This document shows positions 7,152 to 13,657 of a DNA stretch of 19,027 bases, piece after piece. Each line of letters begins with the position of its first letter. The first letter of the stretch is position 1. Origin of the DNA: JACIYW01 sp014359745 (GTDB lineage Bacteria; Pseudomonadota; Alphaproteobacteria; Rhodobacterales; Rhodobacteraceae); NCBI GenBank assembly GCA_050433985.1, contig JBNPWE010000035.1, forward strand, positions 1 through 19,027, in the 5' to 3' direction. The position numbers and the translations under genes are program-made. Under the pieces are notes generated by a model, which searched no databases, was not told the origin of the DNA, and worked only from the letters and a program-made list of their open reading frames with translations.

Positions 7152-7651
7152 ACAGACCCATCGCCATCCAGCAGGCTGCAACCAGCCATGACGAAATCGC
7201 CGCTCTCGCCAGCGCGGTGACCGACTATCAGGAGAAGCTGCGCGACGCGAAAGGCTATCCTCGGATCGACGCCCTGCAACAGGATTTGCGTGCCACGCGC
7301 CAGCGCCTCGCCGTGCTGTTCGGCGAGCGCCATGGCTGGCGACTGTCCAGATCGGACTTTTCGCCCTCGGTTCTCGCGCGGCGCGGCTTGTTCAATGGGC
7401 GCGGCTACCACGTCGATCCCTGGCCGCGCGAGCTCGTCGATCATGGGTATTTCTACCGCAAGGACAGGAAAGCCGCAGCGGTGGCCGCCCATCTCTACGG
7501 CACATTCGATGCCGCGAAGCGTCAGGATACCGAGGCCACGGCTGCGCTTTACGGGCTTCGCGTCACCTGGCCCGAGGATTTCCCGAGCTGGTATCTCCCC
7601 GGCCGAACCACGCTGATCGTCTGCACGCCGCTGGCCGAACCCGCGCGATGA
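7148..7651 (+). CDS. Phage protein of unknown function between two methyltransferases
   Basis: 167 residues, no family recognised. The N-terminal third is predicted helical (an alanine/glutamine-rich segment with repeated charged residues, about residues 10-60). The rest has many aromatic residues and conserved-looking patches (SRSDFSPSVLARRGLF, GRGYHVDPWPRELVDHG, FPSWYLPGRT), suggesting a folded globular domain. No membrane segment or signal peptide is seen. AGGAG at 7134-7138 is correctly spaced for the ATG at 7148. The gene overlaps both neighbours by 4 bp (ATGA), so the three are almost certainly co-translated. A role with the methyltransferases is inferred only from this coupling. Confidence 0.85.
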   Translation: MNRPIAIQQAATSHDEIAALASAVTDYQEKLRDAKGYPRIDALQQDLRATRQRLAVLFGERHGWRLSRSDFSPSVLARRGLFNGRGYHVDPWPRELVDHGYFYRKDRKAAAVAAHLYGTFDAAKRQDTEATAALYGLRVTWPEDFPSWYLPGRTTLIVCTPLAEPAR

Positions 7652-8970
7652 TGATGCCTCCCGACCGGATCGAACACTGGCCCCTCGCCCGGCTGAGACC
7701 CTATGCCCGCAATGCCAAGACCCATGACGCCGATCAGGTGGCCAAGATCGCCGCCAGCATGGCCGAGTTCGGCTGGACCGTGCCGGTGCTGGTGGCCGCA
7801 GACGGCGAGTTGATCGCTGGCCATGGTCGCATCCTGGCGGCCGCCCATCTTGGGCTGACCGAGGCCCCGGTGATCGTTCTCGGTCATCTGACCGAGGCGC
7901 AGCGCCGGGCGTATAGGATCGCCGACAATAAGCTCACCGAGTTGGGCGGCTGGGACGAGGCGCTGCTGTTGCAGGAATTGCAGGCGCTGTTGGCCGAGGA
8001 TTTCGACCTCAGGCTGATCGGGATTTCCGAGGATGAACTGGACGCGCTGCTTGCGGATGGGGACGACCGCCCTTCGATTTCTGACGATGCGGCTGATGCC
8101 ATTCCCGAGCCACCCGCCGAACCGATCACCAAGCCGGGCGACATCTGGGCGCTGGGCAAGCATCGGCTATGCTGCGGCGATGCCACCGATCCTGCCGCTG
8201 TCGCCAGGCTGATGCAGGGCGAGCAGGCCACGCTGATGTTCACCTCGCCGCCCTACGCCCAGCAGCGTGACTATGGTGCCGCAAAGGAGAAGGTCGGCGA
8301 TTGGGATGCGCTGATGCAGGGCGTGTTCGCCACGGCCCCGGTCACCGCCGACGCGCAGGTCCTCGTCAACCTCGGCCTCGTGCACCGGAGCGGCGAATGG
8401 CAGCCCTATTGGGAAGGATGGGTCGAATGGATGCGCGCGTCTGGCTGGCGGCGGTTTGGGTGGTATGTGTGGGATCAGGGCCCGGGCTTGCCGGGCGATT
8501 GGCAGGGGCGCCTGGCCCCGTCGCACGAGTTCATTTTCCACTTCAACCGCGAGCCCCGCAAACCGCACAAGACCGTCCCGTCCAAACACGCAGACGAAAC
8601 CTTGGGCGGCGGTGGGCTGCGCGGGGCCGACGGCACCGTCCACGCCAAGACCGGCACCGGCAACGCGATCCAAAGCCATCGTATCCCGGACTCTGTGTTC
8701 CGCATCATGCGCCACAAAGGGGGCTTGGGCGCAGCGGGATCGCACCCGGCGGTGTTCCCCGTGGCGCTGGTCGAGGCCGTGCTGACGGCGTTCTCGGATC
8801 CGGGCGACCTGATCTACGAGCCGTTCTGCGGCTCCGGAACCCAGATCGTCGCCGCCGAACGCGCTGGGCGGCGCTGCTTCGCGATGGAGCTGGACCCGGT
8901 CTATTGCGACGTGGCCGTGCGGCGGTGGGAAATGGCGACGGGGCGGACGGCGGGACGCCCTTATGCTTGA
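7648..8970 (+). CDS. ParB-domain/DNA methyltransferase fusion, SPPY type
   Basis: A 440-residue paralogue of the enzyme at 5892. Its ParB-like N-terminal domain (about 7-105) is nearly collinear with the first (shared RPYARNAK, IAASMA, FGWTVP, ELIAGHGR, RAYRIADNKLTELG), and similarity is visible at the DNA level too. The catalytic part differs: motif IV is TSPPYA (SPPY at 200-203), the SAM motif is EPFCGSGT (391-398), and a long insertion (about 205-370) separates them. SPPY is usual for N4-cytosine amino-methyltransferases and DPPY for N6-adenine, so the pair may modify different bases. The start overlaps the previous stop. An ATGATGATG run leaves the exact first codon uncertain by up to two positions. 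Confidence 0.92.
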   Translation: MMMPPDRIEHWPLARLRPYARNAKTHDADQVAKIAASMAEFGWTVPVLVAADGELIAGHGRILAAAHLGLTEAPVIVLGHLTEAQRRAYRIADNKLTELGGWDEALLLQELQALLAEDFDLRLIGISEDELDALLADGDDRPSISDDAADAIPEPPAEPITKPGDIWALGKHRLCCGDATDPAAVARLMQGEQATLMFTSPPYAQQRDYGAAKEKVGDWDALMQGVFATAPVTADAQVLVNLGLVHRSGEWQPYWEGWVEWMRASGWRRFGWYVWDQGPGLPGDWQGRLAPSHEFIFHFNREPRKPHKTVPSKHADETLGGGGLRGADGTVHAKTGTGNAIQSHRIPDSVFRIMRHKGGLGAAGSHPAVFPVALVEAVLTAFSDPGDLIYEPFCGSGTQIVAAERAGRRCFAMELDPVYCDVAVRRWEMATGRTAGRPYA

Positions 8971-9018
8971 CCAGATCGGTTCACAGGCCCAACGTCAGCA
9001 ATGCGGACCAAGCTGCCG

Positions 9019-9177
9019 TCAGGGAAAGAACAAGCTGGCGATAAGTAGAAACGATGCAGCTACGACAAGGCTTACCAGCCAAGTTCGTCGATCATTGAGT
9101 TTGCCATAGGAGTCCCAATGGTAGCGTATGATTTTCTTGCTCAATCGTGAGAGCTTCCCAGAAATCGGGTCGTCCAT
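9019..9177 (-). CDS. Small single-pass membrane protein (52 residues)
   Basis: A short gene reading MDDPISGKLSRLSKKIIRYH at its start and ending FLLIASLFFP. The first 31 residues are polar and strongly basic; residues about 33-52 form one hydrophobic segment (WLVSLVVAASFLLIASLFF), so the likely topology is N-in with a C-terminal anchor. Evidence for translation: an AAAGGAG ribosome site 5 bases before the ATG and a coherent amphipathic-to-hydrophobic layout. It lies 76 bp downstream of the leftward phage operon and is convergent with the methyltransferase operon. Local base composition is clearly lower in GC than the phage genes on both sides, suggesting separate acquisition (a moron-like insert). 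No family recognised. A holin, superinfection exclusion or toxin role is possible but unsupported. Confidence 0.68.
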   Translation of the reverse strand: MDDPISGKLSRLSKKIIRYHWDSYGKLNDRRTWLVSLVVAASFLLIASLFFP

Positions 9178-9210
9178 TCTGCTCCTTTCATTCAAGTGTA
9201 GCCTGATCGA

Positions 9211-9216
9211 AATATA
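9211..9216 (-). promoter_or_regulatory. Possible -10 element for the small membrane protein
   Basis: On the minus strand TATATT (9216 to 9211) lies about 33 bases before the start at 9177, in an AT-rich patch with a short inverted repeat (ATCG...CGAT). No good -35 hexamer accompanies it. Confidence 0.25.
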
Positions 9217-9253
9217 TCACGATGTTGGCGGGCGAAATGGGCTCCTTGCGTCG

Positions 9254-9787
9254 TCAGCCGATCCGATACACCGCCCCTCTGCCATCTTCCTTGGTCGAGC
9301 CGATGACCAAGCCCAGCTTTTTCTTCAGAACGCCAGAGATCAAGCCTCTGGCCGAATGTGCCTGCCACAACGTCGCCGCAACGATCTCGGCAATGGTCGC
9401 ACCCTCGGGGCGCTGAAGCAAGGCGATGATCTGCGCTTGCTTGGTTCCCGCGCGCTGGGTCGGCGGTTTCGGAGCGGGAGCCTTGGCCGCATGTTCACGG
9501 ATCGCCGCCACGGTTTTCGCCACCACCGGCTCGATCCCGATGGCCAGCAGCCCCGCCTCGGTGACCACCAGCGTGGTGCCGTGCCCATCGCCGGTTTCTC
9601 GCCAGAGCGGCTCATTGCGCCGCAGGTTGGCGTCAACTTCCTGCAGCCAGCCGTGTTCGATCATCCGGGTCACGGCCATCTTCGCCGCCGCCCCGGCCAG
9701 CCCCTTGGGCAGCGGCAGGGCGATGTTTTCGGGGCGCTGGGCACCGGCGCTGAGGATGAGGGTCTGGGTTTCGGTCAGCTTGGTCAT
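9254..9787 (-). CDS. DUF3489-type phage protein
   Basis: 177 residues. The C-terminal part (about 110-175) reads GTKQAQIIALLQRPEGATIA, then LISGVLKKKLGL and a final GRGAVYRIG. I recognise this as the DUF3489 pattern, a winged-helix-like fold common in alphaproteobacterial phages. The N-terminal half (LTETQTLILSAGAQRPENIA, then a segment with LVVTEAGLLAIGIEP) also resembles a winged-helix module, so the protein may bind DNA; that is inference. A proline/alanine linker near 95-110 joins the two halves. AGGGGAA precedes the ATG at 9787. It is the fifth gene of a tightly spaced leftward run, 9 bp after the previous gene. Confidence 0.85.
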   Translation of the reverse strand: MTKLTETQTLILSAGAQRPENIALPLPKGLAGAAAKMAVTRMIEHGWLQEVDANLRRNEPLWRETGDGHGTTLVVTEAGLLAIGIEPVVAKTVAAIREHAAKAPAPKPPTQRAGTKQAQIIALLQRPEGATIAEIVAATLWQAHSARGLISGVLKKKLGLVIGSTKEDGRGAVYRIG

Positions 9788-9796
9788 GGTGTTCCC

Positions 9797-10021
9797 CTAT
9801 TGGTCATGGTTGGCAAGAAAGGCTTTGAGGCGCGACAGCAGGTCGTTCTGGCCGTCGGCATCCGTGCCGATGATCACATCGCCATCGTCGTCGCGCTCAA
9901 AACCCGCGATCTCGCGCAGCAGGGCGATGGCCTCATCGCAGGCGGCGAGGCGTTCGGTCTCCCATGCTGCAGTGATGGCATCCTGTTCGATCTGGTGGCG
10001 CTGGGCCGGATCAAGCGGCAT
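9797..10021 (-). CDS. Small phage protein, unknown function
   Basis: 74 residues, acidic and predicted almost entirely helical (about residues 5-45 and 58-72), with an acidic centre (ERDDDGDVIIGTDADGQND). GGGAGGG lies at good distance before the ATG at 10021. It overlaps the upstream gene by 11 bp and ends 9 bp before the DUF3489 gene, so it is part of the same transcription unit. No family recognised. It contains no membrane or signal segment. Confidence 0.75.
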   Translation of the reverse strand: MPLDPAQRHQIEQDAITAAWETERLAACDEAIALLREIAGFERDDDGDVIIGTDADGQNDLLSRLKAFLANHDQ

Positions 10022-10274
10022 GCTCGCCCTCCCTGAACGCGGCGTCGGTGATCCGGCGCAGCAGGCTGGCGTAATGGTTCAGGGTGCCGACGTGGCCCCA
10101 ATTGATCTCGTCGGGGTTCGTCTCGAAATGGTCGTCGCTCAGGGCTTTCAGGCGCTCCAGCATCGCGTCGATCTGGAACTTGCTGGTCATGAAGGCGTCG
10201 AGGGCTTTGTTCGACCGCTCCCTCGAAACGGTGGCGGGAGCGGTCTCACTGTCGGTGGCGCGGCGGGTGGTCAT
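10011..10274 (-). CDS. Small phage protein, unknown function
   Basis: 87 residues. The first 20 are polar and probably disordered (TRRATDSETAPATVS). The remainder is predicted helical, with a distinctive DDHFETNPDEINWGHVGTLN segment and then YASLLRRITDAAF. A GAGGC sequence precedes the ATG at 10274. It is the third gene of the leftward run, 9 bp after the previous gene and overlapping the next by 11 bp. I do not recognise the family; the operon context suggests an early or accessory phage function rather than a structural one. Confidence 0.75.
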   Translation of the reverse strand: MTTRRATDSETAPATVSRERSNKALDAFMTSKFQIDAMLERLKALSDDHFETNPDEINWGHVGTLNHYASLLRRITDAAFREGEHAA

Positions 10275-10283
10275 GATGCTGCC

Positions 10284-10505
10284 TCAGATCAGCTGCAGAT
10301 CGACCAGCACCGCGCTGGCGGCGGCCAGTTGTGCAGTCGGCAGGTCGATCTTGATGTGCGAGAAGAGGTCCGAGCAATCGGCCTTGATCCCGCCCTCACG
10401 CAGCGCTGTCTCGATGGCTTCCGCCACCACGCTAGTGCGCGAGCGGTCGAGATGGTCGGGCAGCGTGTCGATGTCGATGCGGATAGTTGTAGTGGCCATG
10501 GTCAT
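10284..10505 (-). CDS. Small phage protein, unknown function
   Basis: 73 residues from the ATG at 10505, chosen because AAGGAGGG, a near-perfect ribosome site, lies 6-7 bases upstream; longer frames from upstream starts overlap the neighbour. The protein begins with a beta-like IRIDIDTLPDHL. It then has a helical SVVAEAIETALREGG and a hydrophobic tail ending VLVDLQLI. No family recognised. It starts 13 bp after the DUF6900-type gene and ends 9 bp before the 87-residue gene. Confidence 0.78.
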   Translation of the reverse strand: MTMATTTIRIDIDTLPDHLDRSRTSVVAEAIETALREGGIKADCSDLFSHIKIDLPTAQLAAASAVLVDLQLI

Positions 10506-10518
10506 GTCCTGCCCTCCT

Positions 10519-10722
10519 TCAGCGCTTGGTCGCGGCGGCGACGCCTGCGGCATAGGCCGCTTCAAGTGCTGCACGGATCGCCCAGACCGCCACATCGTGG
10601 AAGTCGAGGCGGTCGCTGTTGCGGGTCTCCAGCGTCTCGATGCTGTGGAAATGCCTGGTCGCGATCTCCAGCAGCAGGGCTTCGCTGGGGGCTTTGGCGG
10701 GGGGTGTGGTCTTGGCGGTCAT
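10519..10722 (-). CDS. DUF6900-type small phage protein
   Basis: 67 residues from the ATG at 10722, preferred to an ATG nine codons upstream because GGAG lies about 8 bases before it and because the family core starts soon after. The core LLLEIATRHF, then IETLETRNSDRLDFHDVAVW and ALEAAYAAG, matches what I recall as the DUF6900 signature, found in phages and plasmids of Proteobacteria. Its function is unknown. It is the first gene of the leftward five-gene run, divergent from the terminase operon. Confidence 0.8.
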   Translation of the reverse strand: MTAKTTPPAKAPSEALLLEIATRHFHSIETLETRNSDRLDFHDVAVWAIRAALEAAYAAGVAAATKR

Positions 10723-10850
10723 GGCGTCGTCTCCGGGGCTGAGTTGCATTGTTTTCCTGAACCCAGAATCGCTCGGCGCGGGAGTGTAATCAACTGAATA
10801 AGAAGATCATTTCCATTTAATTCCAATATCTTGAAGGCAGTCAAAGCATC
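10723..10850. promoter_or_regulatory. AT-rich divergent promoter region
   Basis: This stretch between the leftward small-gene run and the rightward head operon is far richer in A+T than its surroundings. On the minus strand TTGACT (10845 to 10840) is followed after 17 bases by ATTAAA, a plausible promoter for the leftward genes. I could not fix a convincing rightward promoter. No clear operator symmetry was seen. Confidence 0.45.
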
Positions 10851-11387
10851 ATGGAAGGTATGTCCGAGCGGGAGTATTCCGCCCATTCCGGCCTCTCACG
10901 CGGGGCGATCCAGAAGGCCCGGAAAGCCAGTCGGCTGGTGGTTTACAGCGACGGGTCGATCAACGCCGCCGCGTCCGATGTACGCCGTGCCGACATGACC
11001 GACCCGGACCAGCAGCGGCGCAGCACGGGTGGCGATGCTGGATTTTCCGGGCCAGCGGACAGCTCGTCCTATCTGAAGGCCCGCACCGCGCTGACGGTTT
11101 ACCAGGCGCAAGACAAGCAACTGGCAATCCAGAAGCGCAAGGGCACGCTGGTCGACCGGGCGCGGGCGGAAACGCTGGTGTTTCGCCTTGCGCGCCAGGA
11201 GCGCGATACTTGGGTGACCTGGCCCAGCAGGGTGGCGGCGCTGATGGCGGCCGAGGTGGCAGCAGAGGTGGAACAGCAATCCGGCACGCCGGTGATCATC
11301 GAGGCCGCGATCCTGCAGAGGGTGCTGGAAACCCATGTCAGACAGCACCTCGACGCCCTCGCCGATCTCCGGGTCTCGCTTGGATGA
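10851..11387 (+). CDS. Phage terminase small subunit
   Basis: 178 residues. The N-terminus (SEREYSAHSGLSRGAIQKAR, about 4-24, then a beta-wing VVYSDGSIN) is a helix-turn-helix of the Nu1 type that recognises the packaging site. The middle (about 80-110) is a long helix for oligomerisation (YQAQDKQLAIQKRKGTLVD). The C-terminal part (ERDTWVTWPSRVAALMAAEV onward) resembles the region that contacts the large subunit. ATG at 10860 is an alternative start. The gene overlaps the large terminase by 53 bp in another frame. It heads the rightward head operon, as Nu1 does in lambda. Confidence 0.85.
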   Translation: MEGMSEREYSAHSGLSRGAIQKARKASRLVVYSDGSINAAASDVRRADMTDPDQQRRSTGGDAGFSGPADSSSYLKARTALTVYQAQDKQLAIQKRKGTLVDRARAETLVFRLARQERDTWVTWPSRVAALMAAEVAAEVEQQSGTPVIIEAAILQRVLETHVRQHLDALADLRVSLG

Positions 11388-13437
11388 TGACAATGATGAT
11401 CTGACCGGCGACGACCTGACCGCAGAACTCGACCTCAGCTTTGACGGGGCCGAGGATATCCTGCGGGTTTGGCGGAACGGCATGCGGCCCGATCCGGACC
11501 TGACGGTATCGGAATGGGCGGATCAACACCGCTGGCTGTCCTCGCGCGGTGCGGCCGAACCGGGGCGCTATCGCACCGCCCGCGCGCCTTACCTGCGCGA
11601 GATCATGGATGTGCTGTCGCCCCGGCATCCTGCGCAGCGCATCACCTTCATGAAGGCCGCACAGGTGGGCGCGACCGAGGCGGGCAACAACTGGATCGGC
11701 TTCGTCATCCATCACGCGCCGGGGCCGATGCTGGCGGTGCTGCCGAGCTTGGAATTGGCCAAGCGCACATCGCGGGGCCGTCTCGATCCGCTGATTGCGG
11801 ATAGCCCCGCCCTGCGCGAACGCGTCAACCCCGCCCGGTCACGCGACGCGGGCAATTCGATGCTGTCAAAGGAATTCCCCGGCGGCATCCTGGTGCTGAC
11901 CGGGGCCAACTCAGCGACTGGCCTGCGATCGATGCCTGCGCGCTATATCTTTCTCGATGAGGTCGACGCCTATCCGCCTTCCGCCGACGAGGAAGGCGAC
12001 CCGGTCACGCTGGCAGAGGCGCGCACCACCACCTTCTCGCATCGCCGCAAGGTGTTCATGGTCTCGACGCCCACGATCAGGGGGCTGAGCCGGATCGAGC
12101 GGGAATATGAGGCCAGTGATCAGCGCCGGTATTTCGTGCCCTGCCCGCACTGTGGCCAGATGCAATGGCTACAGTTTGAACGTCTACGCTGGGACAAGGG
12201 TCGGCCTGACACGGCGGCCTATCACTGCGAGGGATGCGAGAAGCCCATCGCGGAGCATCACAAGACGCAGATGCTGGAACGGGGCGAATGGCGTGCGACC
12301 GCCGCCTCATCCGACCCACATTCTATCGGCTTCCACCTCTCCGCGCTTTACTCGCCGCTGGGCTGGAAAAGCTGGCAGCAGATCGCCCGCGAATGGCTGG
12401 CGGCGCAAGGCTCGGAAGAGATGCTGCGCGCGGCGCGCAACACCCTGCTGGGCGAGACGTGGGTGGAGTCGGGTGACGCGCCGGAGTGGCAGCGGCTGGC
12501 GGAACGGCGCGAAAGCTACGCGGGCGTGCAGATCCCGGTTGGCGGGCTGTTCCTGACCGCTGGCGTCGATGTGCAGAAGGACCGGATCGAGGTCGATGTC
12601 TGGGCCTGGGGTCGCGGCCTGGAAAGCTGGCTGGTCGATCACATCGTGATTGCCGGTGGTCCGGACGATCCGGCATGTTGGGACAAACTGACCGCCCTCT
12701 TGGGCCGCACATGGGCCTGCGCCAATGGGGCGGTGATGCTGATCGGCAAGCTCGCCATCGACACCGGCTATGAAGCCCCGGCGGTTTATGCATGGGCGCG
12801 CAAGCAGGGTTTTGAGCAGGTCGCGCCGATCAAGGGTCTGGAAGGGTTCAACCGTGCCACGCCAGTGTCGGGCCCGACCTTTGTCGACGCCACCATCGGC
12901 GGCAAGCGTCTGCGCCGCGGGGCGCGGCTGTGGTCGGTGGCCACAGCGACGTTCAAGACCGAGACCTACCGCTTCCTCCGGCTGGAGCGGCCAAGCGACG
13001 AGGGTGAGGCGGAACCGTCGCGCCAGTGGCGCGGCGTAAGTCCGCCGAACGCGCTGGGCGTTCATTTTCCTCCCGGCACGGTGCACCTGCCCGACTGGAT
13101 CGACACCGAATGGCTGAAGCAGCTTGTGGCCGAACAGCTGGTCACCGTGCGCAACAAGCGCGGCTATGCCCACCCAGAATGGCAGAAGATGCGCGAACGC
13201 AACGAGGCGCTCGACACCCGCGTCTATGCAAGGGCTGCGGCCTGGATCATGGGCGCGGATCGTTGGGACGAGGCAACATGGCGGCGGCTGGAAGCGCAGG
13301 CCGGGGTGGAAACCCGACCGGCACCGCAGACTCCGACTCCAGCTGAACCGCCCGCACCTGTTGCGCCAAAGGCCGGAACACCGACCACGCCACGGCGCAA
13401 GCGCCGGGCATACACACCGAATTTCATGAGGGACTGA
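11335..13437 (+). CDS. Phage terminase large subunit, lambda GpA type
   Basis: 700 residues, usual for Terminase_GpA proteins. The N-terminal ATPase has a P-loop-like MKAAQVGATEAGNNW (about 106-120) and a Walker B strand with acidic pair YIFLDEVDAY (about 204-212). A zinc ribbon follows (CPHC near 270-273, CEGC near 298-301). The C-terminal nuclease domain begins around TAGVDVQKDRIEVDVWAWG (408-426), whose aspartates are the expected metal ligands, with DTGYEAPAVYAW and DTRVYARAAAWIMG further on. It powers packaging and cuts concatemers at the portal. Residues about 15-40 are unusually acidic. The tail after about 660 is a proline-rich, basic linker (PTTPRRKRRAYTPNFMRD), likely to contact the portal. 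Confidence 0.96.
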   Translation: MSDSTSTPSPISGSRLDDDNDDLTGDDLTAELDLSFDGAEDILRVWRNGMRPDPDLTVSEWADQHRWLSSRGAAEPGRYRTARAPYLREIMDVLSPRHPAQRITFMKAAQVGATEAGNNWIGFVIHHAPGPMLAVLPSLELAKRTSRGRLDPLIADSPALRERVNPARSRDAGNSMLSKEFPGGILVLTGANSATGLRSMPARYIFLDEVDAYPPSADEEGDPVTLAEARTTTFSHRRKVFMVSTPTIRGLSRIEREYEASDQRRYFVPCPHCGQMQWLQFERLRWDKGRPDTAAYHCEGCEKPIAEHHKTQMLERGEWRATAASSDPHSIGFHLSALYSPLGWKSWQQIAREWLAAQGSEEMLRAARNTLLGETWVESGDAPEWQRLAERRESYAGVQIPVGGLFLTAGVDVQKDRIEVDVWAWGRGLESWLVDHIVIAGGPDDPACWDKLTALLGRTWACANGAVMLIGKLAIDTGYEAPAVYAWARKQGFEQVAPIKGLEGFNRATPVSGPTFVDATIGGKRLRRGARLWSVATATFKTETYRFLRLERPSDEGEAEPSRQWRGVSPPNALGVHFPPGTVHLPDWIDTEWLKQLVAEQLVTVRNKRGYAHPEWQKMRERNEALDTRVYARAAAWIMGADRWDEATWRRLEAQAGVETRPAPQTPTPAEPPAPVAPKAGTPTTPRRKRRAYTPNFMRD

Positions 13438-13438
13438 G

Positions 13439-13654
13439 ATGGATCTGGAACGGATGCGCGCGCTTCTGGCCGCCCTGCAGGAGGCGCGTTACGCGGGCGT
13501 CCGCTCGGTCAGTTATGACGGCAAATCGATCAACTACGGCTCGGACGCCGAGTTGGCGAATGCCATCAGCGATCTGGAAACCCGGATCGCCACCGCCACC
13601 ACCGGCACTCCGCGCCGTCGGCGCTGGGGCACGGTCGCCACGAAGGGCCTGTGA
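13439..13654 (+). CDS. Head-tail joining protein, gpW-like
   Basis: 71 residues, immediately after the large terminase (1-bp gap) and before the portal, the position of lambda W. The layout matches the gpW family: an N-terminal helix (LERMRALLAALQEARYAG), a beta-hairpin (SVSYDGKSINYGS), a second helix (AELANAISDLETRIA) and a basic disordered tail (RRRRWGTVATKGL). gpW plugs the portal after DNA packaging and provides the platform for the next connector protein. GAGGG before the start gives a fair ribosome site. Confidence 0.88.
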   Translation: MDLERMRALLAALQEARYAGVRSVSYDGKSINYGSDAELANAISDLETRIATATTGTPRRRRWGTVATKGL

Positions 13655-13657
13655 TCC

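Noticed and set aside
5892..8970. ParB plasmid or chromosome partition system
   Set aside because: Only the ParB-like N-terminal domain is present, fused to methyltransferases. No ParA ATPase or helix-turn-helix ParB core accompanies it.
5892..8970. Complete restriction-modification system
   Set aside because: No endonuclease motif was recognised in the intervening gene or nearby, so the methyltransferases look solitary.
9128..10742. Two long plus-strand frames opposite the leftward small genes (302 and 438 codons)
   Set aside because: The minus-strand genes have individual ribosome sites, recognisable families and tight spacing. The plus-strand products are low-complexity shadow translations rich in R, S, P and A.
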